Assembly (NCBI RefSeq): GCF_001046895.1
Contig: NZ_CAQI01000042.1
Location: 248,001 to 312,000, forward strand
Origin: Pseudarthrobacter siccitolerans
GTDB taxonomy: Bacteria; Actinomycetota; Actinomycetes; Actinomycetales; Micrococcaceae
Length of the DNA stretch: 64,000 bases
Direction: 5' to 3'
Below, piece after piece: positions 1 to 9,384 of this stretch. Both the position numbers and the translations under genes were made by a program. Under the pieces are notes generated by a model, which did not search any database, had not been told where the DNA came from, and worked only from the letters and a program-made list of their open reading frames with translations. Numbering within the stretch: position 1 is the stretch's first letter; each line of letters begins with the position of its first letter.

Positions 1-149
1 TTCTCCCAGTAATCGTTGATGATCGGGAGGACGCGCTGCTCGGCGAACGCCCGGACCTTGTCCCGGATGCCGGTCTCCTCAGGGCTGAGGTCATCATCGA
101 GCCGGAAGTAATCGGAGACTGCTGTTTGACGGTCGGCCGTCGTAGTCAT
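1..149 (-). CDS. Acyl-CoA dehydrogenase, N-terminal fragment (runs off window)
   Basis: Only the first 49 or so codons are in the window; the gene continues beyond base 1. The visible N-terminus contains the helical segment RAFAEQRVLPIINDYWE, which resembles the start of glutaryl-CoA-dehydrogenase-like acyl-CoA dehydrogenases. ATG at 149 is preceded by an AAAGG ribosome site. It lies 32 bases after the SDR gene stop and is probably the next gene of the leftward operon that starts at 5453. The family oxidises acyl-CoA thioesters with FAD; the substrate cannot be told from this fragment. Confidence 0.7.
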   Translation of the reverse strand, partial: MTTTADRQTAVSDYFRLDDDLSPEETGIRDKVRAFAEQRVLPIINDYWE

Positions 150-181
150 CTGTAAACCTTTCACGTGCGATCTGGGGCCGG

Positions 182-892
182 TCAGCGGCGGATGGATCCG
201 CCGTCGACCACCAGCGTCTGACCGGTCACGAACCCGGCACCGGGGGAGAGGAAGAAGCGGGTGGGGCCGACATAGTCTTCGACCACTGAGGCCCGCTTGA
301 TGGCCCTGGTCTCGATGTTCTTTGCCTCACCACCAGCGAGTTGGGTAGCCAACGGGGTCATGACAAGCCCGGGGGCGATCACGTTGACCGTGATGTTTCG
401 GGCACCCATCTCCGCGGCGAGACTGCGGGAGAACCCGATGATGCCGGCCTTGGAGGCTGCGTAGGCTGCGGCGCCGGCGGGGGCCTTGAACACGGTGCCG
501 GAAGAGAACAGCACAATGCGTCCGCCGTCCTCCACCATGTCTGCAACTCCCTGGACGAAGTTCAGCGTGCCGTGCAGATTCAGCAGCAGGGCGCGCTCCC
601 ACTCGGCCTTGGGCATCTCCATAAACGGGCCGAATACACCCACGCCCGCACAGTGGATGAGGGAATGGATGCTGCTGCGGCCCTGCGCCGCCAATGACTC
701 GCGCACAGCCTGCGGGGCACCGCCGGCGACGTCGCCGGCCACATAGGTGACCCCGTCCAGCGGATGAGCCGGCAGAGACCGGGAGACGGACGTGACCGCC
801 CAGTCGCTCCGCAGATCGGCGGCCAACGCCTCGCCGATGCCGGAGGACCCGCCGCTGAGGACCAAGGCGGGGCGGGTGCCGTCGTCCGTCAT
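182..892 (-). CDS. Short-chain dehydrogenase/reductase (SDR), 236 aa
   Basis: Classical SDR: the nucleotide-binding glycine motif GGSSGIGEA is near residue 15 and the catalytic YAASK is in the second half, with an upstream SSG serine. The C-terminus GFVTGQTLVVDGG is typical of the family. It probably oxidises an alcohol or reduces a ketone with NAD(P). The start codon overlaps the stop of the preceding hydrolase by one base (TAATG), so the two are translationally coupled. Substrate is inferred only from the BVMO and hydrolase neighbours. Confidence 0.88.
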   Translation of the reverse strand: MTDDGTRPALVLSGGSSGIGEALAADLRSDWAVTSVSRSLPAHPLDGVTYVAGDVAGGAPQAVRESLAAQGRSSIHSLIHCAGVGVFGPFMEMPKAEWERALLLNLHGTLNFVQGVADMVEDGGRIVLFSSGTVFKAPAGAAAYAASKAGIIGFSRSLAAEMGARNITVNVIAPGLVMTPLATQLAGGEAKNIETRAIKRASVVEDYVGPTRFFLSPGAGFVTGQTLVVDGGSIRR

Positions 893-1752
893 TACTTGCC
901 GCCTTCAACGGTGGACTCGAGGAATCCGCTAATCAGGTTCCACGTCTCCTGCGGGTGGGTGATATTAGGGCAATGCTTATACGGCAGCAGCTCCACTTGG
1001 GCGTTTGGCAGCACAGCCTGGAGGTTTTTGGACCAGCCGCTTTCCAGCAGCGTGTCCCCGGTGCACTCCACGAGCAGTACGGGGGTTGCCACGCCTTGCA
1101 GCGGTGTTGGGTAGGGATCGGCCGGGCGCTCAACCTTGAGAGCCGCCGGGACCGGCATGTGGGGTCCCCGCATGGCCGTGAAGTGACCAGGCGCTGTTGC
1201 CCAGCCAAAACGGGCATCGAGCTGGGCTTCCTTGCCTTCGGAAGGATCGCAGAGAATGTCAAGGATTTCCTCGAGGCGCGTCCGGGTGCCGTCGAAGTCT
1301 CCGATCCTGGTCATGTCCGGAGCCTTCCACGGGCCGCCGGTGCCGTTGATCGTGGTGACCGAGGCGATCCGTCCCCGGTAGGTTTTGTCTGCCAGTGCGC
1401 GCAGGCCGACGGATCCTCCGAAGGAATTTCCCACGAGGTGAACCGGTTCGGTGATGCCCAGGGAATCCAGCAAGGAGAAGACGTGGCGGATGCGGAAGGC
1501 GAACGGCGAGACGTCTACCCGGATTGACTTGGCTGATCCGCCGTAACCGAGGAAATCTGGGGCGATGACGCGGAATTTCTCTGCGGCGAGCGGAAGGACG
1601 TGATTCCACGTCACGTCGGAGGCACCGCCCCAGGCGCCGTCGTGCAGGAATACCACGGGAACGCCGTCGTCGGGGCCGCCGGTAAAGTAGCGGGTTTCGA
1701 GGTTGGCGACGATAGTCGTGGCCTCGGTGATCAGTGATGTCTCGGTGAGCAA
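892..1752 (-). CDS. Alpha/beta hydrolase, 286 aa, BphD-like
   Basis: Alpha/beta-hydrolase fold protein with the oxyanion segment HDGAWGG near residue 37, the nucleophile elbow GNSFGG near residue 108 and a late KHCPNITHP segment supplying the catalytic His. The layout resembles meta-cleavage-product hydrolases and esterases. Start is TTG at 1752, supported by GGAG six bases upstream. It sits directly downstream of the BVMO gene, so a likely role is hydrolysis of the ester or lactone that enzyme makes; this is inference from context. Confidence 0.82.
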   Translation of the reverse strand: MLTETSLITEATTIVANLETRYFTGGPDDGVPVVFLHDGAWGGASDVTWNHVLPLAAEKFRVIAPDFLGYGGSAKSIRVDVSPFAFRIRHVFSLLDSLGITEPVHLVGNSFGGSVGLRALADKTYRGRIASVTTINGTGGPWKAPDMTRIGDFDGTRTRLEEILDILCDPSEGKEAQLDARFGWATAPGHFTAMRGPHMPVPAALKVERPADPYPTPLQGVATPVLLVECTGDTLLESGWSKNLQAVLPNAQVELLPYKHCPNITHPQETWNLISGFLESTVEGGK

Positions 1753-1803
1753 TGTAGTCTCCGGTGATGTGGTTCGGATGGTGGAAGTAGGAGGGGGAGC
1801 TAG

Positions 1804-3717
1804 TCAGCCGAAGTTGTAGTCTTCGGTGCGCACATGGCTGGTGCGTTCGAAGTATTCGCGGGCTGGCAGCGGCCACATGATGGTGGAGCGGCCTTCGGCG
1901 TTCATGTACCAGCTGTGGGTCTTGGACCAGCCCCATGTTCGCTTGGCGCTGGCTTCGGTGATTTCCTTGTCGTACTTGGCAAACACGTCCGGTCGCAGGG
2001 ACATGGCGCGGTAGCCGCCGGCGGCCAGCGTCTTCACTGCATCGATCATGTAGTTGGCCTGGCATTCGAGGAAGAACACCAGGTTCCCGTGGACAACAGT
2101 GTTGGTGTTGGGTCCGTACATGCAGAAAAAGTTTGGGTAGCCCGGCAGTGTCACGCCTAAGTAGGCGCTTGCGTCGATGCCCCAGGTCTCGTGCAGGTCC
2201 TTGCCCCCGACCCCTGTCACGGACATGGGCAGCAGGAAGTCGGAGGCCTTGAAGCCGGTGCCGAGCAGGATGATGTCGGCCGGGACGTGCTCGTCGCCAA
2301 GCCACACGCCGTCGGAGTCGATGCGGTTCACGCCCTGGCTGACCAAGCGGACGTTGTCCCGCTTGAGCGTCTTCACCCAGGTGCCGTCGTCGCAGATGAC
2401 CCGCTTGGCGGCCGGCGGGTAGTCGGGGATGATCTGCTTGCGCAGTTCCTCGTCGTCCCCGGCCTGCTCCTCCAGGTATGCGGTCAGCTCTTTGCGCAGT
2501 TCTTCGTTGGCGGCGGAGACCGAGACCTCGGTCGGCGGGAAGTCCGGGTCCACGGTAGCGGCCGGCAGATTGCCGATGAGCCTGGGCAGGAAGATTGAGA
2601 AGCGATAGTAGGCGCGGTATTGGTTCAGGTTGTTCAGAAGCCAGCGTTCACCGCTTTCAATCTCCTGGCGCAGCACGGGGGTGGGACGCAGCCATGGGGC
2701 GCTGCGTTGGAAAATAGTGACGTGTTCAGCAACTTTCGCAACGGCGGGCGCGAACTGCAGGGCGCTGGCGCCAGTGCCGATGACCACCACGCGCTTGCCG
2801 CGGAAGTCGATCCCGTGGTCCCACTGCGCTGAGTGGACCACCGGGCCTTTAAAGGAATCGAGACCTGGAAGGTTGGGAATCGAGGGCCTGTTGAGCTGGC
2901 CCACGGCGCTGACCACGATGTTCGATTCAATGGTTTCTCCGATGCCTGCGGAAGTCTTGGTTTCAAGGGTCCAAGTTCCGGTTTCCTCGTCCCAGCGGGT
3001 GGCCGTGACCTCGGTGCCGAAGACCATGTGCTCGAGAAGGCCGTTGTCGGCCGCGAACTGGTGCAGGTAGCCATGGATTTTGTCCTGGCGGCCATAGTGG
3101 GTTTCCCAGTCGTGCTGAACAAAGGAATAGGTGTAGATGTGGCTGCGGACATCCGTGCGGCAGTCGGGATAGGTGTTTTCCCACCAGGTACCGCCGACGT
3201 CCAGGCTCTTCTCAATGATCTTGAACGGAACACCCGCCTGCTTCAGCCGCAGGCCTACCAACAGGCCAGAGAACCCTGCCCCGATTACCACGGCGTTGAG
3301 TGCACTGTCCGGGGCGATGTCCTGCAGCGTCCACGTAGGCCGGCGCGGGTCAACATTGTTGGGGGTGAACGCGACGGCAGCCATGGCCTGGGCGTCTTCG
3401 TTGTCATCCCCCATCAACCATGTAGCAAGCTTGCGGCGCAACGGCTCATCGGGGACAGCTGCCCATTCGTCCTGGGTGGCCAGGAAGGGCGCAAGGAGTT
3501 TGAAGCAGTAAGCGCGGGCCTCCGCCTCGGTTGCCGGATCCAAGCCGCTGAGTGGAAGCGTCTTCAGGTTCGGCCGCCATTCATCGCGCAGCACGCTTGT
3601 ATCGCCAGTGACATGGGCGGTCAGCATAACGAGCGCTGGGACCTGGGCCGATTCAAGGTTGGCAAGCAAAGCTTCTTCACTCATCTCTGTCACGGCGCGA
3701 TCGAGTGTTTTGTTCAT
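1804..3717 (-). CDS. Type I Baeyer-Villiger monooxygenase, 637 aa, HAPMO-like
   Basis: FAD/NADPH-dependent monooxygenase that should insert oxygen next to a ketone carbonyl to give an ester or lactone. FAD motif GAGFSG is at about 146-151, the BVMO fingerprint FKGPVVHSAQW at 289-299 fits FxGxxxHxxxW, and the NADPH motif GTGASA is at 314-319. The roughly 140-residue N-terminal extension before the FAD motif and the total length match 4-hydroxyacetophenone monooxygenase-type enzymes rather than the shorter cyclohexanone type. ATG is preceded by GGAG. Hydrolases flank it on both sides in the same operon. Substrate unknown. Confidence 0.92.
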   Translation of the reverse strand: MNKTLDRAVTEMSEEALLANLESAQVPALVMLTAHVTGDTSVLRDEWRPNLKTLPLSGLDPATEAEARAYCFKLLAPFLATQDEWAAVPDEPLRRKLATWLMGDDNEDAQAMAAVAFTPNNVDPRRPTWTLQDIAPDSALNAVVIGAGFSGLLVGLRLKQAGVPFKIIEKSLDVGGTWWENTYPDCRTDVRSHIYTYSFVQHDWETHYGRQDKIHGYLHQFAADNGLLEHMVFGTEVTATRWDEETGTWTLETKTSAGIGETIESNIVVSAVGQLNRPSIPNLPGLDSFKGPVVHSAQWDHGIDFRGKRVVVIGTGASALQFAPAVAKVAEHVTIFQRSAPWLRPTPVLRQEIESGERWLLNNLNQYRAYYRFSIFLPRLIGNLPAATVDPDFPPTEVSVSAANEELRKELTAYLEEQAGDDEELRKQIIPDYPPAAKRVICDDGTWVKTLKRDNVRLVSQGVNRIDSDGVWLGDEHVPADIILLGTGFKASDFLLPMSVTGVGGKDLHETWGIDASAYLGVTLPGYPNFFCMYGPNTNTVVHGNLVFFLECQANYMIDAVKTLAAGGYRAMSLRPDVFAKYDKEITEASAKRTWGWSKTHSWYMNAEGRSTIMWPLPAREYFERTSHVRTEDYNFG

Positions 3718-3763
3718 GTTGTCTCCGTAAAGCAGGTATATGGATCAGTGTGCTCGCTGATGG

Positions 3764-4576
3764 TCAGCGTGGCCAGCAAGCAAGATTTTCGAGGAAAGGC
3801 CGCAGCACTGCGGCAACCTGGTAGGGGTTTTCGAAGGCCAGAAGGTGCCCCCCAGGGGCGATGCGCAACTCAGCATCCCTGATTGAGGAGGCAAGCTGTT
3901 CGATGATCGAACGGGGGGTACTGCGGTCGTCATCGCCACCAATCACGAGGGTTGGTGGCGGCGAGTCCAAGGAGAACTCGCCCACCTGGGTCATGGCTTC
4001 GAAATACTCGGCGATGATGTCGCCACCGGCCGCGAGGAATTGCGCCCGGGCTTGCCGGACCAGAGGATTCGTCTCATCCTTGGAGCTATCCCCGAACCAG
4101 CGGTACAGGGTCATCTCCACGGCCGCTTCAAGTCCGCCGGAGGCCCGGACCTCTGCAGCGCGTGCCCGGGTTCCATCGGCGGCCGCTTCATCGTAGCTGC
4201 CCCTCGTAGCCATCAGGATCTGCGCGTCCACCCTGTCCGGGAAGCTGCCGGTGACTGCCTGGGCCACCATCCCGCCCAGGGAGATGCCGAGCACCACGGA
4301 GCTCTTGATATTTTCGTTGTCCCACATGGCGGCAATGTCCTGGGCAATAAGCCCCAGCGTGAGGGGTGAATCTCCACGTGCACTTTGTCCATGTCCGCGG
4401 AAGTCCGGGACGAGCAGGCGATAATCATCGCCCAGTGCCTCGGCCAGGGGTGAGTACCACGAGCTGTCCAGCGCCAGCGAGTGCAGACAGGTCAGCAGGC
4501 GTGGTCCTTCGCCATACTGGCGGTAAGCGATGATGGTGCCGTCGGCGCCAGCAGCTTTTCGCAAGGTGTCAGCCAT
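3764..4576 (-). CDS. Alpha/beta hydrolase, enol-lactonase (PcaD)-like, 270 aa
   Basis: Alpha/beta hydrolase with nucleophile elbow GISLGG, acid segment GGDDD and catalytic-His segment GGHLL near the C-terminus, the order seen in 3-oxoadipate enol-lactonases. A longer open frame exists upstream, but ATG at 4576 has a GGAGGAG ribosome site and overlaps the end of the ABC ATPase gene by eight bases (ATGGCTGA), so this start is preferred. It probably opens a lactone in the pathway that includes the adjacent BVMO. Confidence 0.85.
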   Translation of the reverse strand: MADTLRKAAGADGTIIAYRQYGEGPRLLTCLHSLALDSSWYSPLAEALGDDYRLLVPDFRGHGQSARGDSPLTLGLIAQDIAAMWDNENIKSSVVLGISLGGMVAQAVTGSFPDRVDAQILMATRGSYDEAAADGTRARAAEVRASGGLEAAVEMTLYRWFGDSSKDETNPLVRQARAQFLAAGGDIIAEYFEAMTQVGEFSLDSPPPTLVIGGDDDRSTPRSIIEQLASSIRDAELRIAPGGHLLAFENPYQVAAVLRPFLENLACWPR

Positions 4577-5453
4577 TCCGGCTCTCCTCCCTGATGCGCT
4601 GCTCGGCGAGTTCGACTTCGCTGCGGAGTCGATCGGACATGTCATGGAAGTAGGACTTGAACAGGTCGGAGTCACGCCGCATTTCTTGGCGTCGTGGCCG
4701 CTCGAGCTCAATCTTCATGTCCAACACCATGCGGCCGGGCCGGCTGGCCATCAGGATAACCCGGTCGCTGAGGAGGATGGCTTCCTCGAGGTCGTGGGTC
4801 ACGAAGATGACCGTCGGGCGCTCAGCTTCCCACAGCTGGGTGAACTCTTCCTGCTGGATCGCACGGGTCTGCGCGTCAAGGGCCGCGAACGGCTCGTCCA
4901 TCAGCAGTACCTTGGGATTTTGTACCAGGGTCCGCGCGATGGCGACACGCTGGCGCATTCCTTGGGACAGGTGGAGGACGTCGGAGTCCGCGAACTCGTG
5001 CAGCCGAACCCGGCGCAGCCAGGCCTCAGCACGTTCTCGCCGCTCCGTCTTAGGAACTCCCCGGATTTCCATACCGAGTTCTACGTTGCTGCGGACCCGG
5101 CGCCAGGGCAAAAGGGCGTCCCGGGCAAAAAGGAAGGCCGCGTCGTTGCTCCCGGAACGCATCGCGGTGCCGTCGATGCGGACAGTTCCACTGCGCGGTT
5201 TCAACAGATTTCCGACCATGCCGAGGGCCGTGGTCTTGCCGCAGCCCGAGGGGCCGACGATGCTGACGAACTCCGAGGGTTCGATGCGCAGGTTGAAGTT
5301 GTCCAACACCCGCACTGGCCGGTTGCCGTGGAGGAAGCTGTGGTTCACATTCTCGAACTCGACTGAAACACCCCTGGCTGCGGTTGACGGCGTTGCCGTT
5401 CCAGTCCTGAGGGTCTCACTATCGCCGGTTGAGTGGAGGGTTGTATTGGGCAT
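4569..5453 (-). CDS. ABC transporter ATPase, nitrate/sulfonate/taurine type, 294 aa
   Basis: ATP-binding subunit of an importer of the SsuB/TauB class. Walker A GPSGCGKTT, signature LSQGMRQRVAIAR, Walker B VLLMDEPFAALD and the switch histidine in FVTHDLEEA are all present. ATG at 5453, with GGAG upstream, is preferred over an upstream in-frame start. It heads the leftward operon. The matching permease (6669-7520) and substrate-binding protein (16403-17524) are encoded elsewhere on the plus strand, so one importer appears to be spread over three places. Confidence 0.92.
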   Translation of the reverse strand: MPNTTLHSTGDSETLRTGTATPSTAARGVSVEFENVNHSFLHGNRPVRVLDNFNLRIEPSEFVSIVGPSGCGKTTALGMVGNLLKPRSGTVRIDGTAMRSGSNDAAFLFARDALLPWRRVRSNVELGMEIRGVPKTERRERAEAWLRRVRLHEFADSDVLHLSQGMRQRVAIARTLVQNPKVLLMDEPFAALDAQTRAIQQEEFTQLWEAERPTVIFVTHDLEEAILLSDRVILMASRPGRMVLDMKIELERPRRQEMRRDSDLFKSYFHDMSDRLRSEVELAEQRIREESRNG

Positions 5454-5796
5454 TGTCGCTCCAGTCGATATTTGCGGGGCCGGCCCGTTGGCAGTCTTCG
5501 TTGGCTGACGATTGCAGAGCTGGCACCAAGGATGATGAGCACGCTGGCACAGCAATGAACACGAGGAAATGGGGTTGTCTGATCCTGTGGTGCACGTCAC
5601 CCGCTGGTCCTTGAATCGTTGAACACCTGAGCTGCAGAGTCAAGAAAAACAGGCCGTTCAAGGGCTATCGCCTCGATAGCTGTTCTGACGTTGCCCACTG
5701 TCCTAAATGGCAGGAAGCTTTCTCAAACGCACCATTTGGGCCGCTATGCGTGTAGCCACCTGCACACCTCGCCAATATCAACCAGGAGAACCTCAG
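5454..5796. promoter_or_regulatory. Divergent promoter region
   Basis: 343 bases without a credible gene between the leftward ABC ATPase operon and the rightward SDR gene. It must carry promoters for both directions. The only clear signal is a perfect 7-bp inverted repeat at 5664-5680, annotated separately. No confident -10/-35 pair was assigned. Confidence 0.6.
5664..5680. promoter_or_regulatory. Candidate LysR-type operator (T-N11-A palindrome)
   Basis: GCTATCG-CCT-CGATAGC is a perfect 7-bp inverted repeat with a 3-base spacer. Its core runs from T at 5666 to A at 5678, matching the T-N11-A dyad of LysR-family regulators. It lies between divergent operons of the catabolic cluster, and a LysR gene is encoded at 8482. 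Binding is inferred. Confidence 0.55.
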
Positions 5797-6627
5797 ATGA
5801 CGGACACAGTCACCAGCAGCAAGAAATCGGGTCAGACCACTTTCGACTTCACCGGCCAGGTGGTCATCGTGACGGGCGCTTCAGGCGGCATCGGCTCGGC
5901 CGTGGCAGACAAGTTCGCCGAAGCCGGCGCGGATGTAATACTGCATGGACGCAAGGCCGAGGTGCTCGAAGCGAAGGCTGAGGAGATCCGTCAACTCGGA
6001 CGCAAGGCCGTTGTGGTCACCGGCAACATCAAGGAGCCCGAGACCGCCGGTGCGCTGGTCCGTGCCGCCCTGGCGGAGTTCGGGCGGATCGATATCCTGA
6101 TCAACAATGCCGGAGGCAACTTCGCAGCACGTCTGGAAGATCTGTCGGCAAATGCCTGGAACGCAACAATCGGCACCAACCTTAGCGGTGCCTTTCACGT
6201 TTCGGTCGCCTGCCTCCCCGTCTTTGAGAAGCAGGGCGGTGGCAACATCATCAATGTCGGCTCCGGTTCAGCGAACTACGCTCACCCGATGCGGGGTGCA
6301 TATGCCGCTGCCAAGGCGGGCCTTGCCTCGCTGACCAAGACCATGTCCTGGGAATGGGCTGACCGCGGCGTGCGTGCCAACTGTGTTGAGCCTGGTGCCA
6401 CGCTGACCCCGTCCTCGCGTTTCGCCAACGCGGATGTCGAGAAGTCATTCGGCGAGTTCCTGGCCCTGGGCCGCGTGGGGCTGCCCGAAGAAGTCGCTGA
6501 CGCCTGCCTCTACCTGTGCTCGGAAGCCTCCAGCTTCATTACTGGAACGGTCCTGCAGGTCACCGGCGGTCCGCACACCTCATCGCCCCTGGACTCAAAG
6601 CTTGTCCGGGCACCGCGCAACGCGTGA
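5797..6627 (+). CDS. SDR family oxidoreductase, 276 aa
   Basis: Short-chain dehydrogenase with GASGGIGSAV near residue 23, NNAGGN, and catalytic YAAAK, plus the C-terminal segment SSFITGTVLQVTGG. ATG at 5797 has AGGAG ten bases upstream; the longer in-frame start at 5707 lacks support. First gene of the rightward arm of the cluster, 41 bases ahead of the ABC permease. It probably interconverts an alcohol and a ketone in the same pathway as the BVMO. Confidence 0.88.
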   Translation: MTDTVTSSKKSGQTTFDFTGQVVIVTGASGGIGSAVADKFAEAGADVILHGRKAEVLEAKAEEIRQLGRKAVVVTGNIKEPETAGALVRAALAEFGRIDILINNAGGNFAARLEDLSANAWNATIGTNLSGAFHVSVACLPVFEKQGGGNIINVGSGSANYAHPMRGAYAAAKAGLASLTKTMSWEWADRGVRANCVEPGATLTPSSRFANADVEKSFGEFLALGRVGLPEEVADACLYLCSEASSFITGTVLQVTGGPHTSSPLDSKLVRAPRNA

Positions 6628-6668
6628 TCCATCCAGCACCACCGAAGACCGCGAGGGAAGGATTTAAC

Positions 6669-7520
6669 ATGGCAGCAATCGCTAAGGCGGACACCTTGGT
6701 CGTTACCGAAGGCACGCCGGACTACAACGACAACACGATCCTCACGGAGCGGCGCCAGGCACGCATCAGGCAGGAGCTGAGTGTCTGGGCCCTGAGGATT
6801 GGCGCGCTCGCCGTCTTCGTCTTCAGCTGGTCGTTCGTCACCGGTCAGGGGCTTGTGGATGCGACACTGGTTTCCACACCCGGTGACGTCGGGACGTCCT
6901 TTATCAAGCAGCTGGGGGATGGCACGTTCTGGGTTGATGTGGCCGCGACCTTCAGCGGTGCCATGGCCGGTTTGGTCTCCGGTGCCATCCTGGGCATCCT
7001 GGCAGGCGTCGTCTTCACGCGCATCGAGGTTCTTCATGTCGCAGCGAGGCCGTTCCTGACCCTGATGAACAGCCTTCCCCGCCCGGCCCTGGCACCGATC
7101 TTCATCCTCTGGTTCGGCCTGGGGTTTGGCCCGAAAGCACTTGTTGCCTTCAGCGTGGTGTTCTTCGTCCTGATGACCAGCACCATGGGTGCCCTGCAGG
7201 GGATTGACCACGACATCAAGCAGTTGACCAAGTCGCTGGGAATGACGCGCAGGCAACGCTTCTTCAAGATCGAACTGCCCTCGGCGTTGCCGTCCATTGT
7301 GGGAGGGCTCCGGCTTGGCGCAGTGTACTCGGTCCTGGGGGCAGTGGTCTCTGAAATGGTCGGCGCGTACACCGGTCTCGGTCAGCGGTTGGTGGTGGTG
7401 ACCAACAACTTCCAGGTTTCGGAGACTTTCGCGATCCTGCTGGCCATGGGCTTGTTGTCGATGATCCTCGACCTCTCCATCTCGGGCCTGCAGAAGCTCG
7501 TGACCAAGTGGACGAGGTAG
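6669..7520 (+). CDS. ABC transporter permease, SsuC/TauC type, 283 aa
   Basis: Membrane subunit of an importer. About six hydrophobic segments are visible, starting with the one containing IGALAVFVFSWSF, and the cytoplasmic coupling loop reads LGMTRRQRFFKIELPSALP, the EAA-type motif. ATG at 6669 is preceded by GGAAGGA. Partners are the ATPase at 4569-5453 and the lipoprotein at 16403-17524. The substrate class (sulfonate, nitrate or aromatic acid-like) cannot be read from the sequence. Confidence 0.9.
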   Translation: MAAIAKADTLVVTEGTPDYNDNTILTERRQARIRQELSVWALRIGALAVFVFSWSFVTGQGLVDATLVSTPGDVGTSFIKQLGDGTFWVDVAATFSGAMAGLVSGAILGILAGVVFTRIEVLHVAARPFLTLMNSLPRPALAPIFILWFGLGFGPKALVAFSVVFFVLMTSTMGALQGIDHDIKQLTKSLGMTRRQRFFKIELPSALPSIVGGLRLGAVYSVLGAVVSEMVGAYTGLGQRLVVVTNNFQVSETFAILLAMGLLSMILDLSISGLQKLVTKWTR

Positions 7521-8359
7521 CACTGACCGGGGTGGGCAACGACCCATACAACGAGGTATCTGCTCAACCATCCCCAGCCCAAAACGTCGATCATGCCAGC
7601 CTGTTCAGCCTGAAGGGCAGGGTCTATGCGGTGCTCGGGGCGGGCGGCGGGATTGGCGAACACGTGACCAGAACGATTGTCGGCATGGGTGGCCGGGTTC
7701 TGTGTGTGGACATCAATCTCGATGGGGTGAGTGCAGTGGCCGACTCCCTGCAGATGCCCTTCCTGGTCTCCGATGTCACCACGGAGGAAGGCATGAATCG
7801 GATCGCGCGCTTAGTTGCCGCCAAGTACGGGCAGATCGACGGGTATGTCGACGTCATCGGGCAGATGCACCGCAGGTCTATCTCCGACTACGGGCTGGCG
7901 GACTGGGACTTGGATTTCAAGGTTAACCTTGCCCATGCGTTCCTGGCAGCGCGGAGCTTGGCCCCTCTCGTCACCAACGGTTCGATAGTGCACGTTTCTA
8001 GTGTGGTGGGATCGCACGGCGGCCTCGTAGCGCCAGGTTACGGTCCAAGCAAGGCCGCACTGCAGGTATGGGTCAAGCAACTGGCGGCAGAGCACGGTTC
8101 CCGTGGCGTCCGCGTCAATGCGGTAGCGCCCGGTCTCTTCCTGTCACCAAGATATGTTGCGAAAGAGCGAACCAGCCGTGATACACGGATCCTGGCCGGA
8201 CGGCCGCTTCTCGGCCGGCTCGGCCAACCATACGAAATTGCGGCCACGATTGCCTTCCTGCTCTCGCCCGCGGCCGGATACATCACCGGCACCACGATCC
8301 CCATCGAAGGGGGAACCCTGTCGCGGGACTCGACGGGTCTCGACGAACTAGCAGTCTGA
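7508..8359 (+). CDS. SDR family oxidoreductase, 283 aa
   Basis: Short-chain dehydrogenase with cofactor motif GAGGGIGEHV, catalytic serine in HVSSVVG and YGPSK as the catalytic Tyr-Lys. The proposed GTG at 7508 overlaps the end of the permease gene by 13 bases; a second GTG at 7532 is possible because the first 30 or so residues are not part of the fold. It is the third SDR of the cluster, suggesting more than one alcohol/ketone step in the pathway. Confidence 0.85.
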   Translation: MDEVALTGVGNDPYNEVSAQPSPAQNVDHASLFSLKGRVYAVLGAGGGIGEHVTRTIVGMGGRVLCVDINLDGVSAVADSLQMPFLVSDVTTEEGMNRIARLVAAKYGQIDGYVDVIGQMHRRSISDYGLADWDLDFKVNLAHAFLAARSLAPLVTNGSIVHVSSVVGSHGGLVAPGYGPSKAALQVWVKQLAAEHGSRGVRVNAVAPGLFLSPRYVAKERTSRDTRILAGRPLLGRLGQPYEIAATIAFLLSPAAGYITGTTIPIEGGTLSRDSTGLDELAV

Positions 8360-8481
8360 CCGCCGGGAGCTCCGCCCGTTCGGATGCCTTATGACCGGAG
8401 CGTGAATGTCCCGGGAGTTGTGATCGGAGTAACGTGGTCATCCAGCAGTCCGGGGACCGCGACAGCAGAGGAGGGAATGCC

Positions 8482-9384
8482 ATGAGGTTCGCACAGTTGC
8501 GCTATCTGGAGGCAGCATTGCGGACGGGCTCGTTCCGGCAAGCTGCCAAGGAACTCGACATCTCCCAGCCCACCATCACCAATCAGGTGCAGCGGCTTGA
8601 AGAGGATTTAGGGGTCATCCTCGTGACCCGTGGTACCAAGGGTGTTCGGCCCACCTATGCGGCAGACCGAATCATGCCGCACGTGGTCGCGGCTGTTCAG
8701 GCCGAGCGTATGCTCCGCGAGGAAGCCAGCGCCATCAGCGGCCTGAAATTGGGCACGGTCCGGCTCGGAACGGTCCCGGCCGGCTCCCAGTCGATTCTTC
8801 CCACGGTGGTCAAACGGTTGTTAACCGAATTCCCCAACGTGCGTTTCGAAGTCGACGAGGGTCCCTCGAAGATGGTGGTTCGCGGTGTCCTTAGCGGCCA
8901 TTTCGACGTCGGCCTGGTGACCCGCCTGCCCGGCATCGAACTGACCCCTGCCGAAGACGCCCTGATACACCACATCGATCTCGTCGCAGGCCGACTGGTT
9001 CTGTCCGTTCCAGAGGGCCATCGACTCGCCGGCAAGGATGACTTCGAACCCGCAGACCTGGAGGGGGAGGCGCTGATCTTTCCTGCCGAGTCAAGCATCC
9101 TGCGCGTCGCCTTCGAACGGATGCTGGAAGGTGTTGAGGCCAGAATCGTCTACGCCACACCCAATGCTGAGGCGGCCCAGGCCATGGTGCGGGCTGGTGT
9201 CGGAATTTGTATGGCGAACACGCTTCTCGATTCGACAATCAGCGGCAAGGGCGTCGCCCTTGTCCCGCTTCCCTTCGAATGGGCACGAGCGAGTACTTCC
9301 GCCATCGTCAGGAAGGACGAGGCGAGGTCCTCGGCTGTGCAGGCGTTCCTGCGTCTCCTGCGGGAAGCCGCCAAGACCTACTGA
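8482..9384 (+). CDS. LysR family transcriptional regulator, 300 aa
   Basis: N-terminal winged helix-turn-helix with GSFRQAAKELDISQPTI at residues 15-31, then a periplasmic-binding-like effector domain. ATG at 8482 follows GAGGGA. LysR proteins usually bind T-N11-A dyads near the genes they control; a perfect one is at 5664-5680 in the divergent promoter region. It is therefore the likely pathway-specific regulator, sensing a pathway substrate or intermediate. The link is inferred. Confidence 0.9.
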   Translation: MRFAQLRYLEAALRTGSFRQAAKELDISQPTITNQVQRLEEDLGVILVTRGTKGVRPTYAADRIMPHVVAAVQAERMLREEASAISGLKLGTVRLGTVPAGSQSILPTVVKRLLTEFPNVRFEVDEGPSKMVVRGVLSGHFDVGLVTRLPGIELTPAEDALIHHIDLVAGRLVLSVPEGHRLAGKDDFEPADLEGEALIFPAESSILRVAFERMLEGVEARIVYATPNAEAAQAMVRAGVGICMANTLLDSTISGKGVALVPLPFEWARASTSAIVRKDEARSSAVQAFLRLLREAAKTY

